Below the pieces are notes generated by a model. The model had not been told where the DNA came from. It made no database searches and saw nothing but the letters and a program-made list of their open reading frames with translations. From Alphaproteobacteria bacterium (GTDB lineage Bacteria > Pseudomonadota > Alphaproteobacteria > Caulobacterales > Caulobacteraceae), in contig JANYET010000034.1 of assembly GCA_025359785.1 (NCBI GenBank), positions 1 to 64,000 of the forward strand: DNA of 64,000 nucleotides. Reading direction: 5' to 3'. Numbering within the stretch: position 1 is the stretch's first letter; every line of letters begins with the position of its first letter. This document shows, in pieces, positions 43,477 through 52,305 of the stretch. Both the position numbers and the translations under genes were made by a program.

Positions 43477-44652
43477 ATGCCCAACGCCATCTACTCAAGC
43501 CTGCCGATGACCGTCTTCGAGGAGATGTCGGGTCTGGCCCGCACCCTGGGCGCCATCAACCTCGGCCAGGGCTTTCCGGACGACCCCGGCCCTGAAGCGA
43601 TCCGGGCGCGCGCCGCCGACGCGATCCTCAACGGCTACAACCAGTATCCGCCGATGGCCGGCCTGCCGGAGTTGCGCCAGGCGGTGGCCGGTCACTATGG
43701 GCGGACGCAAGGCCTCGACCTGGACTGGGCCGGCGAGGTCACCATCACCTCCGGCGCCACGGAGGCCCTGGCGGCGGCCTTTTTCGCCCTGATCGAGCCG
43801 GGCGACGAGGTGATCTGCTTCCAGCCGCTCTACGACGCCTACCTGCCGCTGATCCGCCGCGCCGGCGGCGTTCCGAAACTGGTCAGCCTGGCGCCGCCGG
43901 CCTGGCGGTTCGACCGGGCGATGCTGGAGGCCGCGTTCAGCGACCGGACGAAACTGGTCGTGCTCAACAACCCGAACAACCCGGCGGGCGTGGTGCTGCC
44001 GGACGCCGACCTCGCCCTGCTGGCCGCGATCTGTGTCAAGCACGACGTCACCGCCATCTGCGATGAGGTCTGGGAGCAGGTGGTGTTCGGCGAGGCCCGC
44101 CACCGGCCGCTGATCGCCTATCCCGGCATGCGCGAGCGGTGCGTGAAAATCGGCTCGGCGGGCAAGATGTTCGGGCTCACCGGCTGGAAGGTGGGCTTCC
44201 TCTGCGCCGCGCCGGCGCTGACCTACAGCCTGGCGCGCGCCCACCAGTTCCTGACCTTCACCACCCCGCCGAACCTGCAGAGCGCGGTGGCCTGGGGCCT
44301 CGACAACGCCCACGACTGGTTCCGCCAGATGCCCCGCGACCTCGAACGCTCCCGCGACCGGCTGACCGAGGGCCTGCGCCGCGAAGGCTTCGCGGTCCTG
44401 GCCTCCCAGGGAACCTATTTCCTCAACATCGACCTGACGGCGTCGGGGATCACCGAGGGCGACCGCGATTTCTGCCTGCGTGCGGTGAGGGAAGCGGGCG
44501 TCGCCGCCATCCCGGTCTCGGCGCTCTTCGAGGACGACCCGGTGACCCACATCGTGCGGCTGTGCTTTTCCAAGCGCGACGAGACCCTGGACGGCGGCAT
44601 CGAGCGGCTGGCCAAGGCCCGCGATCTCAGCGTGGCGCGGCCAGCCAGATGA
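43477..44652 (+). CDS. Class I/II pyridoxal-phosphate aminotransferase
   Basis: 391 residues. PLP-anchoring Lys in SAGKMFGLTGWKVG; NNPNNPAGVV and AICDEVWEQVVF contain the conserved Asn/Asp contacts; the N-terminus INLGQGFPDDPGP is typical of the YbdL/kynurenine aminotransferase group that acts on methionine, glutamine or aromatic amino acids with ketomethylthiobutyrate-type acceptors. The 3' end overlaps the next minus-strand gene by 26 bp. Confidence 0.9.
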   Translation: MPNAIYSSLPMTVFEEMSGLARTLGAINLGQGFPDDPGPEAIRARAADAILNGYNQYPPMAGLPELRQAVAGHYGRTQGLDLDWAGEVTITSGATEALAAAFFALIEPGDEVICFQPLYDAYLPLIRRAGGVPKLVSLAPPAWRFDRAMLEAAFSDRTKLVVLNNPNNPAGVVLPDADLALLAAICVKHDVTAICDEVWEQVVFGEARHRPLIAYPGMRERCVKIGSAGKMFGLTGWKVGFLCAAPALTYSLARAHQFLTFTTPPNLQSAVAWGLDNAHDWFRQMPRDLERSRDRLTEGLRREGFAVLASQGTYFLNIDLTASGITEGDRDFCLRAVREAGVAAIPVSALFEDDPVTHIVRLCFSKRDETLDGGIERLAKARDLSVARPAR

Positions 44653-45298
44653 CGTGGCGCGCGCCACGCTTGCCGCCGGTCGCCCGCACCGGGACCGCCT
44701 CGGCCGCGTAGCCGGCGCCGGTCAATCGCCGCGTGAAGCCCTCGTCCGGTCCCGCCGACCAGACCGCCAGCACGCCGCCGGGCTTCAGCGCCCGCTTGGC
44801 GGCAGCGAGCCCGCCGGCCGAATAGAGCCGGTCGTTGGCGTCGCGGTTCAACCCGCCCGGCCCGTTATCGACGTCGAGCAGGATCGCATCGAACGCCCCT
44901 TGCGCCGTGCCAATTGCGTCGGCGACGTCGGCTTCGCGGATTGTCACCCGGGCGTCATCGAGGCAGCCTTCGAACAGCTCGGCCATCGGCCCGCGCGCCC
45001 AGGCCACCACCGCGGGCACCAGTTCGGCGACCACCACGACGGCGTCCTGCGGGAGCACGGCGAGCGCGGCGCGCAGGGTGAAGCCCATGCCCAGGCCACC
45101 GATCAGCACCCGCGGCCTCGCCCGACCCGCCAGCCGCGCGCAGGTCAGGTCCGCCAGCGCCTTTTCCGAGCCGCTCAGCCGGCTGTTCATCAGCTCGATC
45201 GACCCCGACATGATCGACAGCTCGGCGCCGCGCCGCATCAGGCGCAGTTCGCCACCGTCGGGGATGGTCGCGGTGTCCAGGCATACCCAGGGGATCAT
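44627..45298 (-). CDS. Spermidine synthase-like SAM-fold protein
   Basis: 223 residues from 45298 (MIPWVCLD). Rossmann core with VLIGGLGMGFTLRAAL (glycine loop), AELVPAVVAWARG, and FDAILLDVDNGPGGL with the DVDNGP signature, typical of the spermidine-synthase-like protein group that lacks the polyamine-specific residues. The usual gatekeeping Tyr/Asp of true spermidine synthase is absent, so it may be a methyltransferase or an inactive relative. Confidence 0.82.
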   Translation of the reverse strand: MIPWVCLDTATIPDGGELRLMRRGAELSIMSGSIELMNSRLSGSEKALADLTCARLAGRARPRVLIGGLGMGFTLRAALAVLPQDAVVVVAELVPAVVAWARGPMAELFEGCLDDARVTIREADVADAIGTAQGAFDAILLDVDNGPGGLNRDANDRLYSAGGLAAAKRALKPGGVLAVWSAGPDEGFTRRLTGAGYAAEAVPVRATGGKRGARHVIWLAAPR

Positions 45299-45435
45299 GC
45301 CTCTCCATCGCATCGCCCGACGGCGCGCGCGAGTCTCACGCCGGCCAGTATCGGCCTGTCCGGCGTTTCCTCGGTTCCCGTTTCGAAAGCGCTCCCCTAG
45401 ACCATCGCCGAGCCTTGGAACCTGAGGACCGACGT

Positions 45436-45933
45436 ATGGAACGGCCAGACTACATCGACCATTGGCGCAATCTTGAGAACCCGGCCGCCGACCGCTATCC
45501 GGGCGATGACGAGCTGCAGTCGCTGGGCGCGCCGCTTGGCCGCGCGCTCGGCCTCACCCGGATCGGCATCCACCACATCCGGCTGTTGCCCGGCCGCCGC
45601 ACCTCTTACCCCCACGCCGAGAGCGCCGAGGAGGAGTTCGCCTATGTGCTGGAGGGCCGGCCCGATGTCTGGATCGATGGGGTGCTGCACGGCCTCGTCC
45701 CCGGCGACGCCGTGGCCTTCCCGGCCGGGACAGGCGTCTGCCACACCTTCCTCAACAACACCGCCGAGACGGTACGCCTGCTGGTGGTGGGCGAACGGCC
45801 GAAGGACGAGAACCAGGTCCACTACCCGCTGAACCCGGCCTATCAGGCCACGCGTCAGGACGCCTGGACGGACGTCCCGCCGAGACCCCTCGGCGGGCAC
45901 GACGGGATCGCCCGGGCCGGATCGAAAAGCTAG
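45436..45933 (+). CDS. Cupin-domain protein
   Basis: 165 residues from ATG 45436 with GAGG 8 nt upstream. One cupin barrel: motif 1 HHIRLLPGRRTSYPHAESAEEEF shortened to SYPHAESAEEEFAYVLEG (two potential metal ligands, His and Glu), motif 2 GDAVAFPAGTGVCHTFLN (His). A flexible basic C-terminus follows. Related sugar- or acid-binding cupins exist, but the ligand cannot be inferred. Its stop shares CTAG with the stop of lysK. Confidence 0.85.
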   Translation: MERPDYIDHWRNLENPAADRYPGDDELQSLGAPLGRALGLTRIGIHHIRLLPGRRTSYPHAESAEEEFAYVLEGRPDVWIDGVLHGLVPGDAVAFPAGTGVCHTFLNNTAETVRLLVVGERPKDENQVHYPLNPAYQATRQDAWTDVPPRPLGGHDGIARAGSKS

Positions 45934-47609
45934 GCCACGAGGTCTCCGGCCAAGGCCCGCTCGATCAGCGCAATCGTCCGGTCGACGCCGAAGATCGCCG
46001 TGAAAGAGCCGAAGCGGGGGCCCTGGCTCTGGCCCAGCAGCACCTCGTAGAGGGCCGAGAACCAGGCGCGCAGCGGCTCGAAACCGGCGCCCTTGCCGAC
46101 CTCGAAGACCTCGTTCTGGATCGCCTCGGCGTCTGCCCCGGCCGGAAGGGCCTTCAGCTTGGCGACCAGGGCTTCCATGGCCGCCCGCTCCCGGTCGTCG
46201 GGTGCGCGGAAGGTCTTCGCCGGCTTCACGAAGTCCTCATAGTAGTTGATCGCATAGCCGGCCAGCTGGTCCAGCAGCGGCTGGGTGGCCGGCGTCGCGT
46301 CGGGGATGTAGCGCTCCAGGAAGCCCCACAGGATGTCCTTGGTGGAGGCGTCAGCGGCCGACACCAGGTTGAGCAGCAGCGAGAAACTGACGGGCGAGCC
46401 ATGCGAAGGCGGCGCGCCGCGGTGGACGTGCCAGGCGGGATTGTCGATGGCCACGGCGTTGGCCGCCTCCGCGCGGGCGCGGTTGAAGGCGTCGAGGTGG
46501 CTCAGATATTCGTCCGTGGCCTTGGGGATGACGTCGAAATAGAGCCGCTTGGCCGACTTCGGCGACTGGAACATGTAGTAGGCGAGGCTCTGCGGCGTGC
46601 CGTAGCGCAGCCACTCCTCCATGGTCAGGCCGTTGCCCTTGGACTTGGAGATTTTCTGATTGTTCTCGTCCATGAACAACTCGAAGTGGAAGGCCTCCGG
46701 CGGCTCGCCACCCAGCGCGCGGACGATCTTGTTCGACACCCGCACGCTATCGATCAGGTCCTTGCCGGACGCTTCGAAATCCACGTTCAGCGCGGTCCAG
46801 CGCGCCGCCCAGTCAGGCCGCCATTGCAGCTTCACATGGCCGCCGGTGACCGGCGTCTCGGTGATCGTCCCGTCCTCGTCCTCATAGGTGATGGTGCCCT
46901 TCTCGACGTTGCGGGAAAGGGTCGGCGCCTGCAGCACGCGGCCGGACTTCGGGCTGATCGGCAGGAAGGGCGAATAGGTGGCGCGCCGCTCTTCGCCCAG
47001 GGTCGGCAGCATGATCGCCTGCACCGCCTCGAACCGTTCGAGGATGCGCAGCAGCACGGCGTCCAGGCCGCCCGACTTGTAGGTCTCCGTCGACGACATG
47101 AAGGTGTAGTCGAAGCCGAAGCTGTCGAGGAACGCGCGGACCCGGGCGTTGTTGTGGGCCCCAAAGCTCTCGTATTCCCCGAACGGGTCGCGGACCGAGG
47201 TCACCGGCTTGTCGCGGTCCTCTTCCAGCATCGCGCGGTTCGGCAGGTTGTCCGGAATCTTGCGGAAACCGTCCATGTCGTCGGAGAACACGATCAGCTG
47301 GGTCGGGATGGCGTCCTCGGTGAGCGCCCGGAAGGCGTTGCGCACCATGGTCGGCCGCGCCGCCTCGCCGAAGGTGCCCATGTGCGGCAGGCCCGACGCG
47401 CCATAGCCGCACTGGAAGATCACCGGCCGGTTCAGCGCCGGGATGGCCTGGACGGCGTCGGCGAAAGCGCCTTGCGCGAACAGCGTCGCGGCCAGATCGC
47501 GCTCAGCGTCGGAGAGCCGCAGTTTGAGGATACGCGCCAGCAGCAGGCGGGCTTGTTCGAACGGCCAGCTCTTGGCGTCGCGGGCTTGGGCGGAAAGACC
47601 AGTCAACAT
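45930..47609 (-). CDS. lysK: Lysyl-tRNA synthetase, class I
   Basis: 559 residues from ATG 47609 (MLTGLSAQARDAKSWPF). Class I signature: SGLPHMGTFGE replaces HIGH, and KISKSKGN is the KMSKS loop. Many alphaproteobacteria carry this archaeal-type enzyme instead of the class II form. Charges tRNA-Lys for translation. Divergent from the PhnD-like lipoprotein gene, with 81 bp between. Confidence 0.96.
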   Translation of the reverse strand: MLTGLSAQARDAKSWPFEQARLLLARILKLRLSDAERDLAATLFAQGAFADAVQAIPALNRPVIFQCGYGASGLPHMGTFGEAARPTMVRNAFRALTEDAIPTQLIVFSDDMDGFRKIPDNLPNRAMLEEDRDKPVTSVRDPFGEYESFGAHNNARVRAFLDSFGFDYTFMSSTETYKSGGLDAVLLRILERFEAVQAIMLPTLGEERRATYSPFLPISPKSGRVLQAPTLSRNVEKGTITYEDEDGTITETPVTGGHVKLQWRPDWAARWTALNVDFEASGKDLIDSVRVSNKIVRALGGEPPEAFHFELFMDENNQKISKSKGNGLTMEEWLRYGTPQSLAYYMFQSPKSAKRLYFDVIPKATDEYLSHLDAFNRARAEAANAVAIDNPAWHVHRGAPPSHGSPVSFSLLLNLVSAADASTKDILWGFLERYIPDATPATQPLLDQLAGYAINYYEDFVKPAKTFRAPDDRERAAMEALVAKLKALPAGADAEAIQNEVFEVGKGAGFEPLRAWFSALYEVLLGQSQGPRFGSFTAIFGVDRTIALIERALAGDLVA

Positions 47610-47690
47610 GGCGCTGGCGGTAGCCCCCGAGGCGCACGCGCTCAAGCGGAGTTTTGACGCGCTGTCATGAAGCTGGGCTATGTTGCGGCC

Positions 47691-48695
47691 ATGATCCGAC
47701 GCCTTGCCCCCCTCGCCGCCGCCCTTGCGGCCGTCCTCGCCCTCGCCGCCTGCGCCAAGCCCACACCCAAGGCCGAGGCCCAGACGACGCTCACCTTCTC
47801 CATCGTCTCTACCGAGGCGACCCAGACCCAGATGCAGGAATGGGGGCCATTCCTGAAGGACATGGAAAAGGCCACCGGCCTGACCGTGAAGCCCTTCTTC
47901 GGCTCGAACTATTCGGCGCTCGTCGAGGCCATGCGGTTCAAGCAGTCGGACCTCGGCTGGTTCACCAACCAGTCGGGCCTGGAGGCGGTGCGCCGGGCCG
48001 GCGGCGAGGTGTTCGCGCGCACCACCCATCCCAAGGGCGCCGACGGCTATCAAGGCGTGATCATCGTCAAGAAAGGATCAGGCATCACGCTCGACCGCCT
48101 GCTCAAATGCGATCACACGCTGGACTTCGGCATGGGCGATGCGAAGTCGACCTCGGGCACGCTCGCGCCCAACACATACCTCTTCGGGCCGCGCGGCATC
48201 GATCCGGCGAAATGCTTCAAGACCGTCCGCTCGGCCAGCGCCGAGGCCAATCTCTATTCCGTGGGCAACGGCACGATACCGGCGGCCACCGACAATACGC
48301 GCTCAATGGACCGGCTGGCGGCGATCGGTACGCCGCAGGCCAGGAAGGTGCTGGACGCGATCCAGGTGATCTGGACCTCGCCGACCATCCCGGAAGACCC
48401 GATGGTCTGGCGCGCCGACCTCGATCCAGCGGTGAAGAAGAAGGTCGCCGACTTCATCTTCAGCTACGGCGTCGGCGACACAGACGAGGCCAAACGCCAG
48501 CGCGCGATCCTGGAGCGCATCCAGACCGGCGCCTTCAAACATGCCGACAACGCTCACTTGCTGCCGGTTCGCGAGATGGAGGCGACGGGCGAGATGGTGC
48601 AGGCGAAAGCGAAGGGTGATGCCGCCGCGCTCGCCGCCGCCCAGGCCAAACTCGACCGGGTCCACAAGGAGATGGCGGCCGCGCCGAAGTCCTAG
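47691..48695 (+). CDS. PhnD-like phosphonate/phosphate-binding lipoprotein (orphan)
   Basis: 334 residues from ATG 47691; ATG 47667 adds eight residues. Lipobox LAAC (Cys about residue 21). The body matches PhnD/PtxB-family periplasmic binding proteins: [44 protein letters not shown]. The C-terminus has a long Ala/Lys helix. No phnC or phnE is adjacent, so the transporter partner is elsewhere, or the protein works as a sensor. Confidence 0.87.
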   Translation: MIRRLAPLAAALAAVLALAACAKPTPKAEAQTTLTFSIVSTEATQTQMQEWGPFLKDMEKATGLTVKPFFGSNYSALVEAMRFKQSDLGWFTNQSGLEAVRRAGGEVFARTTHPKGADGYQGVIIVKKGSGITLDRLLKCDHTLDFGMGDAKSTSGTLAPNTYLFGPRGIDPAKCFKTVRSASAEANLYSVGNGTIPAATDNTRSMDRLAAIGTPQARKVLDAIQVIWTSPTIPEDPMVWRADLDPAVKKKVADFIFSYGVGDTDEAKRQRAILERIQTGAFKHADNAHLLPVREMEATGEMVQAKAKGDAAALAAAQAKLDRVHKEMAAAPKS

Positions 48696-49129
48696 GTCGA
48701 CGAGTCGCCACTCAGCAGGAAATGCCCCCGCAGCGCGGCGAACGGCTGGTCGCGGTCCTCCTGCCAGGCCTCCACATGCACATTGGCGATGCGGCGGCCG
48801 ACCTTGCGCAGGTCCGCCCGCGCGTAGGCCGTCTGGGCCCGGCCGGGCCGCAGATATTCGATGGTGATGTCGATGGTCTTGTGAACCCGCGGCGACGGCT
48901 GGGCCACCGAGAGCTGCGCCAGGGCGGTCATTTCCAGGAACGCGCCGATCACTCCGCCGTGCAGGGCCGGCAGGAAGGTGTTGCCCACCAGGTGGGGCGC
49001 GAATGGCAGGATGGCGGTCATCTCGTCGCCCGCCAGCTCGGCGCGCATGCCGAGGAAGCGCACGTAGGGCACCCGCTGCAAGAAGGTCTCGAGCTGTTCA
49101 GCCGGGGTCTTTGGGCCGGCCGTGGTCAT
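48692..49129 (-). CDS. PaaI-family hot-dog thioesterase, downstream copy
   Basis: 145 residues from ATG 49129. Hot-dog fold with the [17 protein letters not shown] segment (PaaI-type HGG followed by the catalytic acidic residue) and [11 protein letters not shown]. It hydrolyses acyl- or aryl-CoA esters in characterised relatives. The ATG overlaps the stop of the next-upstream thioesterase gene (ATGA), so the two are translationally coupled. Convergent with the PhnD-like gene, 4-bp overlap. Confidence 0.85.
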   Translation of the reverse strand: MTTAGPKTPAEQLETFLQRVPYVRFLGMRAELAGDEMTAILPFAPHLVGNTFLPALHGGVIGAFLEMTALAQLSVAQPSPRVHKTIDITIEYLRPGRAQTAYARADLRKVGRRIANVHVEAWQEDRDQPFAALRGHFLLSGDSST

Positions 49130-49578
49130 GACGCCGGGTCCGGGCGCGGCCGGTTGACCACGAAGGCGGCCTGGGCGGTGGCGATCAGGTCGCCGCGGTC
49201 GACGTCCCACGCCTCGGCCCGCACGAAGGCGACGGTGCGGGTGATCTTGTAGCAGTGGGCCTCGGCCACCACCCCCGCGCGCGGCGCGGCGGGGCGCATG
49301 TAGTCGATCCGCAGGTCCAGGGTGGCGGTAGAAAACGGCTCCGTTCCCGCCGCCGCCGCGCAGGCTAGGCCGCAGGTGTGGTCCAGGAGGCTGGTCACCA
49401 CCCCTCCGGCGATCACCTCGGTGTCGGGATCGCCCACCAGGTCCGCGCGCCACGGGACGTCCAGCGATCCCCGGCCGGGTGAGACCGAGACGAACCGGAA
49501 CCCCAGGGCGGCGGCCTGCGGCACGCTGGTGGTCATGCTTCGCGCCATATCGCGCACGATGTCGGGGACGTCAGCCAT
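49126..49578 (-). CDS. PaaI-family hot-dog thioesterase, upstream copy
   Basis: 150 residues from ATG 49578. Hot-dog core: AGGVVTSLLDHTCGLAC and LDLRIDYMRPA. The Asp in LLDHT corresponds to the catalytic acid of PaaI/4HBT-type enzymes. Paired with the following gene by a 4-bp ATGA overlap; the two proteins could form a heterodimer, with each supplying a distinct active-site loop (LEMTALAQL against LDHTCGLAC), or act on different chain lengths. Confidence 0.86.
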   Translation of the reverse strand: MADVPDIVRDMARSMTTSVPQAAALGFRFVSVSPGRGSLDVPWRADLVGDPDTEVIAGGVVTSLLDHTCGLACAAAAGTEPFSTATLDLRIDYMRPAAPRAGVVAEAHCYKITRTVAFVRAEAWDVDRGDLIATAQAAFVVNRPRPDPAS

Positions 49579-49653
49579 GCGCCAAGGCGGTAGGGCCGAA
49601 CGCGGCGCTGCGTCAATGCGAACCCGCTCGCCATGTCCTACATTAGGCTCCTG

Positions 49654-50664
49654 ATGATCCGGCCCCAGGACCTGCTCTGCCCGAAACCCGAAGGGCTCTA
49701 TTGCCCGCCCGGCGATTTCTACATCGACCCCGTGCGGCCGGTGGCGCGCGCGGTGATCACCCACGGCCATGCCGACCACGCCCGCGCCGGCCACGGCGCG
49801 GTGCTGGCCACGCCGCAGACCCTGGACATCATGGGCGAGCGCTATGGCCTGGACTTCGCCCAGACCGTGCAGGCCGGCGCCTATGGCGAAAAGTTCGCCC
49901 GCGACGATGTCGAGGTGACGCTGGTCCCCGCCGGCCATGTGCTGGGCTCGGCCCAGGCGGTGGTCCGGTGGAAGGGCCTGACCATGGTGGTCTCCGGTGA
50001 CTACAAGCGCCGCCGCGATCCGACCTGTCCGGCCTTCGAACCGATCCCCTGCGACGTGTTCATCTCCGAGGCGACCTTCGGACTGCCGGTGTTCCGCCAT
50101 CCGGACGACCGCGAGGAGATCGCCCGCCTGCTGCGCTCCGTGGCGCAGTTCCCGGAGCGTAGCCACCTGGTCGGCGCCTATGCGCTCGGCAAGGCCCAGC
50201 GGATCATCCGCCTGCTGCGCGAGGCCGGCTGGGACCGGCCGATCCATGTCCACGGCGCGCTGGAGCGGCTGAACGCGCTCTACGAACGCCACGGCATCGA
50301 CCTTGGCCCGCTGGAGCCGGCGACCACGGGCAAGAAGCCGGACTTCGCGGGCCAGATCGTCATCGCCCCGCCGTCGGCCACCCAGGACCGCTGGAGCCGC
50401 CGCTTCCCCGATCCCGTCACCGCCTTCGCCTCCGGCTGGATGCAGGTCCGGGCCCGCGCCCGCCAGCGTGGCGTCGAACTGCCGCTGGTGATCAGCGACC
50501 ACGCCGACTGGGACGAGCTTACCGCCACCGTCGATGAACTGCGCCCCGGCGAACTCTGGATCACCCACGGCCGCGAGGAGGCGCTCGCCCGCTGGGCGGA
50601 ACTGCACGGCGTGCCCGCCCGCGCCATGGCGCTGGTGGGCTATGAGGAAGAGGACGATGACTGA
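49654..50664 (+). CDS. Ligase-associated DNA exonuclease (metallo-beta-lactamase fold)
   Basis: 336 residues from ATG 49654 (MIRPQDLLC); an upstream ATG at 49633 is possible. MBL motif THGHADHARAGHG, then VPAGHVLGSAQAVV, VVSGDYKRR, and ISDHADWDEL, giving the two-metal site and the beta-CASP-like domain of the Snm1/ligase-associated nuclease family. It lies 24 bp before an ATP-dependent ligase gene, its usual partner, but the helicase and phosphoesterase that normally complete the four-gene cluster are absent. Confidence 0.9.
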   Translation: MIRPQDLLCPKPEGLYCPPGDFYIDPVRPVARAVITHGHADHARAGHGAVLATPQTLDIMGERYGLDFAQTVQAGAYGEKFARDDVEVTLVPAGHVLGSAQAVVRWKGLTMVVSGDYKRRRDPTCPAFEPIPCDVFISEATFGLPVFRHPDDREEIARLLRSVAQFPERSHLVGAYALGKAQRIIRLLREAGWDRPIHVHGALERLNALYERHGIDLGPLEPATTGKKPDFAGQIVIAPPSATQDRWSRRFPDPVTAFASGWMQVRARARQRGVELPLVISDHADWDELTATVDELRPGELWITHGREEALARWAELHGVPARAMALVGYEEEDDD

Positions 50665-50688
50665 CTCCTCTCTTCCGCGGGTTTTCAG

Positions 50689-52305
50689 TTGAAAGCCTTC
50701 GCAGAGCTCCTCGACCGCCTCTCGCTCACGGCCTCGCGCAACGCCAAGCTGACCCTGGTGCGCGACTATCTGCGGCAGACGCCGGACCCGGACCGCGGCT
50801 GGGCGCTGGCGGCGCTGACCGGCGAGCTGTCGTTCGACGCGGCCAAGCCCGCCTTCATCCGCAAGGCGGTGGAAGCGCGGATGGATCCGCAGCTGTTCGC
50901 GTGGTCCTACGACTATGTGGGCGACCTGGCCGAGACCGTGGCCTTGGTCTGGCCGGCGCGCCCTGGCGCTAACCGCGAGCCGCAGCTTTCCGAGGTGGTC
51001 GATGCCCTGCGCGGCGCGACCCGGCCCGAGGTCCAGCGGCTGATCGAGGGCTGGCTGGATGCGCTGCAGCCCACCGGCCGTTGGGCGCTGCTGAAGCTGA
51101 TGACAGGCGGCCTGCGCGTCGGCCTGACGGCGCGCCTCGCCAAGCGGGCGGTGGCCGACATGGGCGCGGAGCCCGTCCCGGCGGTGGAGATCGAGGAGCT
51201 GTGGCACGCGCTGCATCCGCCCTATGAGGACCTGTTCGCCTGGCTCGAGGGCCACGGCGAGCGGCCGTCGTCGGACAATCCGGGGCGCTTCCGGCCCGCC
51301 ATGCTGGCTCAGGCCCTCGACGAGGCCGTGGATTTCGGCAAGCTCGATCCGGCCGACTACAGCGCCGAGTGGAAGTGGGACGGCATCCGCGTCCAGGCGG
51401 TCAACGAGGGCGGCGTGCGCCGGCTCTACACCCGCACCGGCGACGACATTTCCAAGGGCTTTCCCGATGTCGTCGATGCGCTGACCGCCGAGGGGTCGAT
51501 CGACGGCGAACTGCTGGTCATGCGCGACGGCAGGATCGCCAGCTTCGGTGACCTGCAGCAGCGGTTGAACCGCAAGAGCGTCGACGCCAAGCTGCTGGCC
51601 AAGTTCCCGGCCGGCATCCGCGCCTACGACCTGCTGGCCGAAGGACCCGAGGACACGCGGCCCCTGCCCTTCGCCGAGCGGCGTCGGCGGCTCGAAGCCT
51701 TCGTGGCGCGGGAGCAAAGCGACCGCATCGACCTGTCGCCGATCCAACCCTTCGCCACCTGGGCGGAGCTGACGGCGCTCAGGGCCAATCCGCCGGCCGG
51801 CGACCCACAGGTCTCCGAGGGCCTGATGCTGAAACGCCTGGACTCGATCTACGAGGCCGGCCGGCCCAAGGGGCCCTGGTTCAAGTGGAAGCGCGACCCG
51901 TTGCTGATCGACGCGGTGCTGATGTACGCCCAGCGCGGGCACGGCAAGCGGTCGAGCTTCTATTCCGACTACACCTTCGGGGTCTGGACGGAAGACGACG
52001 CCGGCCAGCGGGTGCTGACCCCGGTCGGTAAGGCCTATTTCGGCTTCACCGACGAGGAACTCAAGCAGATCGACAAGTTCGTCCGCGACAACACGCTCGA
52101 GCGCTTCGGGCCGGTCCGCTCGGTCCGCGCCGAGCCGCACCATGGCCTGGTCTTCGAAGTGGCGTTCGAGGGCCTGCAACGCTCCACGCGCCACAAGTCC
52201 GGCGTGGCCATGCGCTTCCCGCGCATCAATCGCCTGCGCTGGGACAAGCCGCCCGGCGAGGCCGACGCGCTTTCGACCCTTGAGCGCATGCTGGCGGCTC
52301 AGTAG
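50689..52305 (+). CDS. ATP-dependent DNA ligase (ligase-associated cluster type)
   Basis: 538 residues from TTG 50689, whose context is weak but which gives the normal N-terminus (MKAFAELLDRLSLTASRNAKL in part: LLDRLSLTASRNAKL). N-terminal alpha-helical DNA-binding domain (about 1-200), nucleotidyltransferase with motif I EWKWDGIRVQ (Lys in KxDG), GELLVM and LMLKR, and OB-fold domain with RHKSGVAMRFPR. Seals nicks together with the adjacent exonuclease in a repair pathway. Stop overlaps by 7 bp the stop of the opposite-strand receptor gene. Confidence 0.92.
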   Translation: MKAFAELLDRLSLTASRNAKLTLVRDYLRQTPDPDRGWALAALTGELSFDAAKPAFIRKAVEARMDPQLFAWSYDYVGDLAETVALVWPARPGANREPQLSEVVDALRGATRPEVQRLIEGWLDALQPTGRWALLKLMTGGLRVGLTARLAKRAVADMGAEPVPAVEIEELWHALHPPYEDLFAWLEGHGERPSSDNPGRFRPAMLAQALDEAVDFGKLDPADYSAEWKWDGIRVQAVNEGGVRRLYTRTGDDISKGFPDVVDALTAEGSIDGELLVMRDGRIASFGDLQQRLNRKSVDAKLLAKFPAGIRAYDLLAEGPEDTRPLPFAERRRRLEAFVAREQSDRIDLSPIQPFATWAELTALRANPPAGDPQVSEGLMLKRLDSIYEAGRPKGPWFKWKRDPLLIDAVLMYAQRGHGKRSSFYSDYTFGVWTEDDAGQRVLTPVGKAYFGFTDEELKQIDKFVRDNTLERFGPVRSVRAEPHHGLVFEVAFEGLQRSTRHKSGVAMRFPRINRLRWDKPPGEADALSTLERMLAAQ

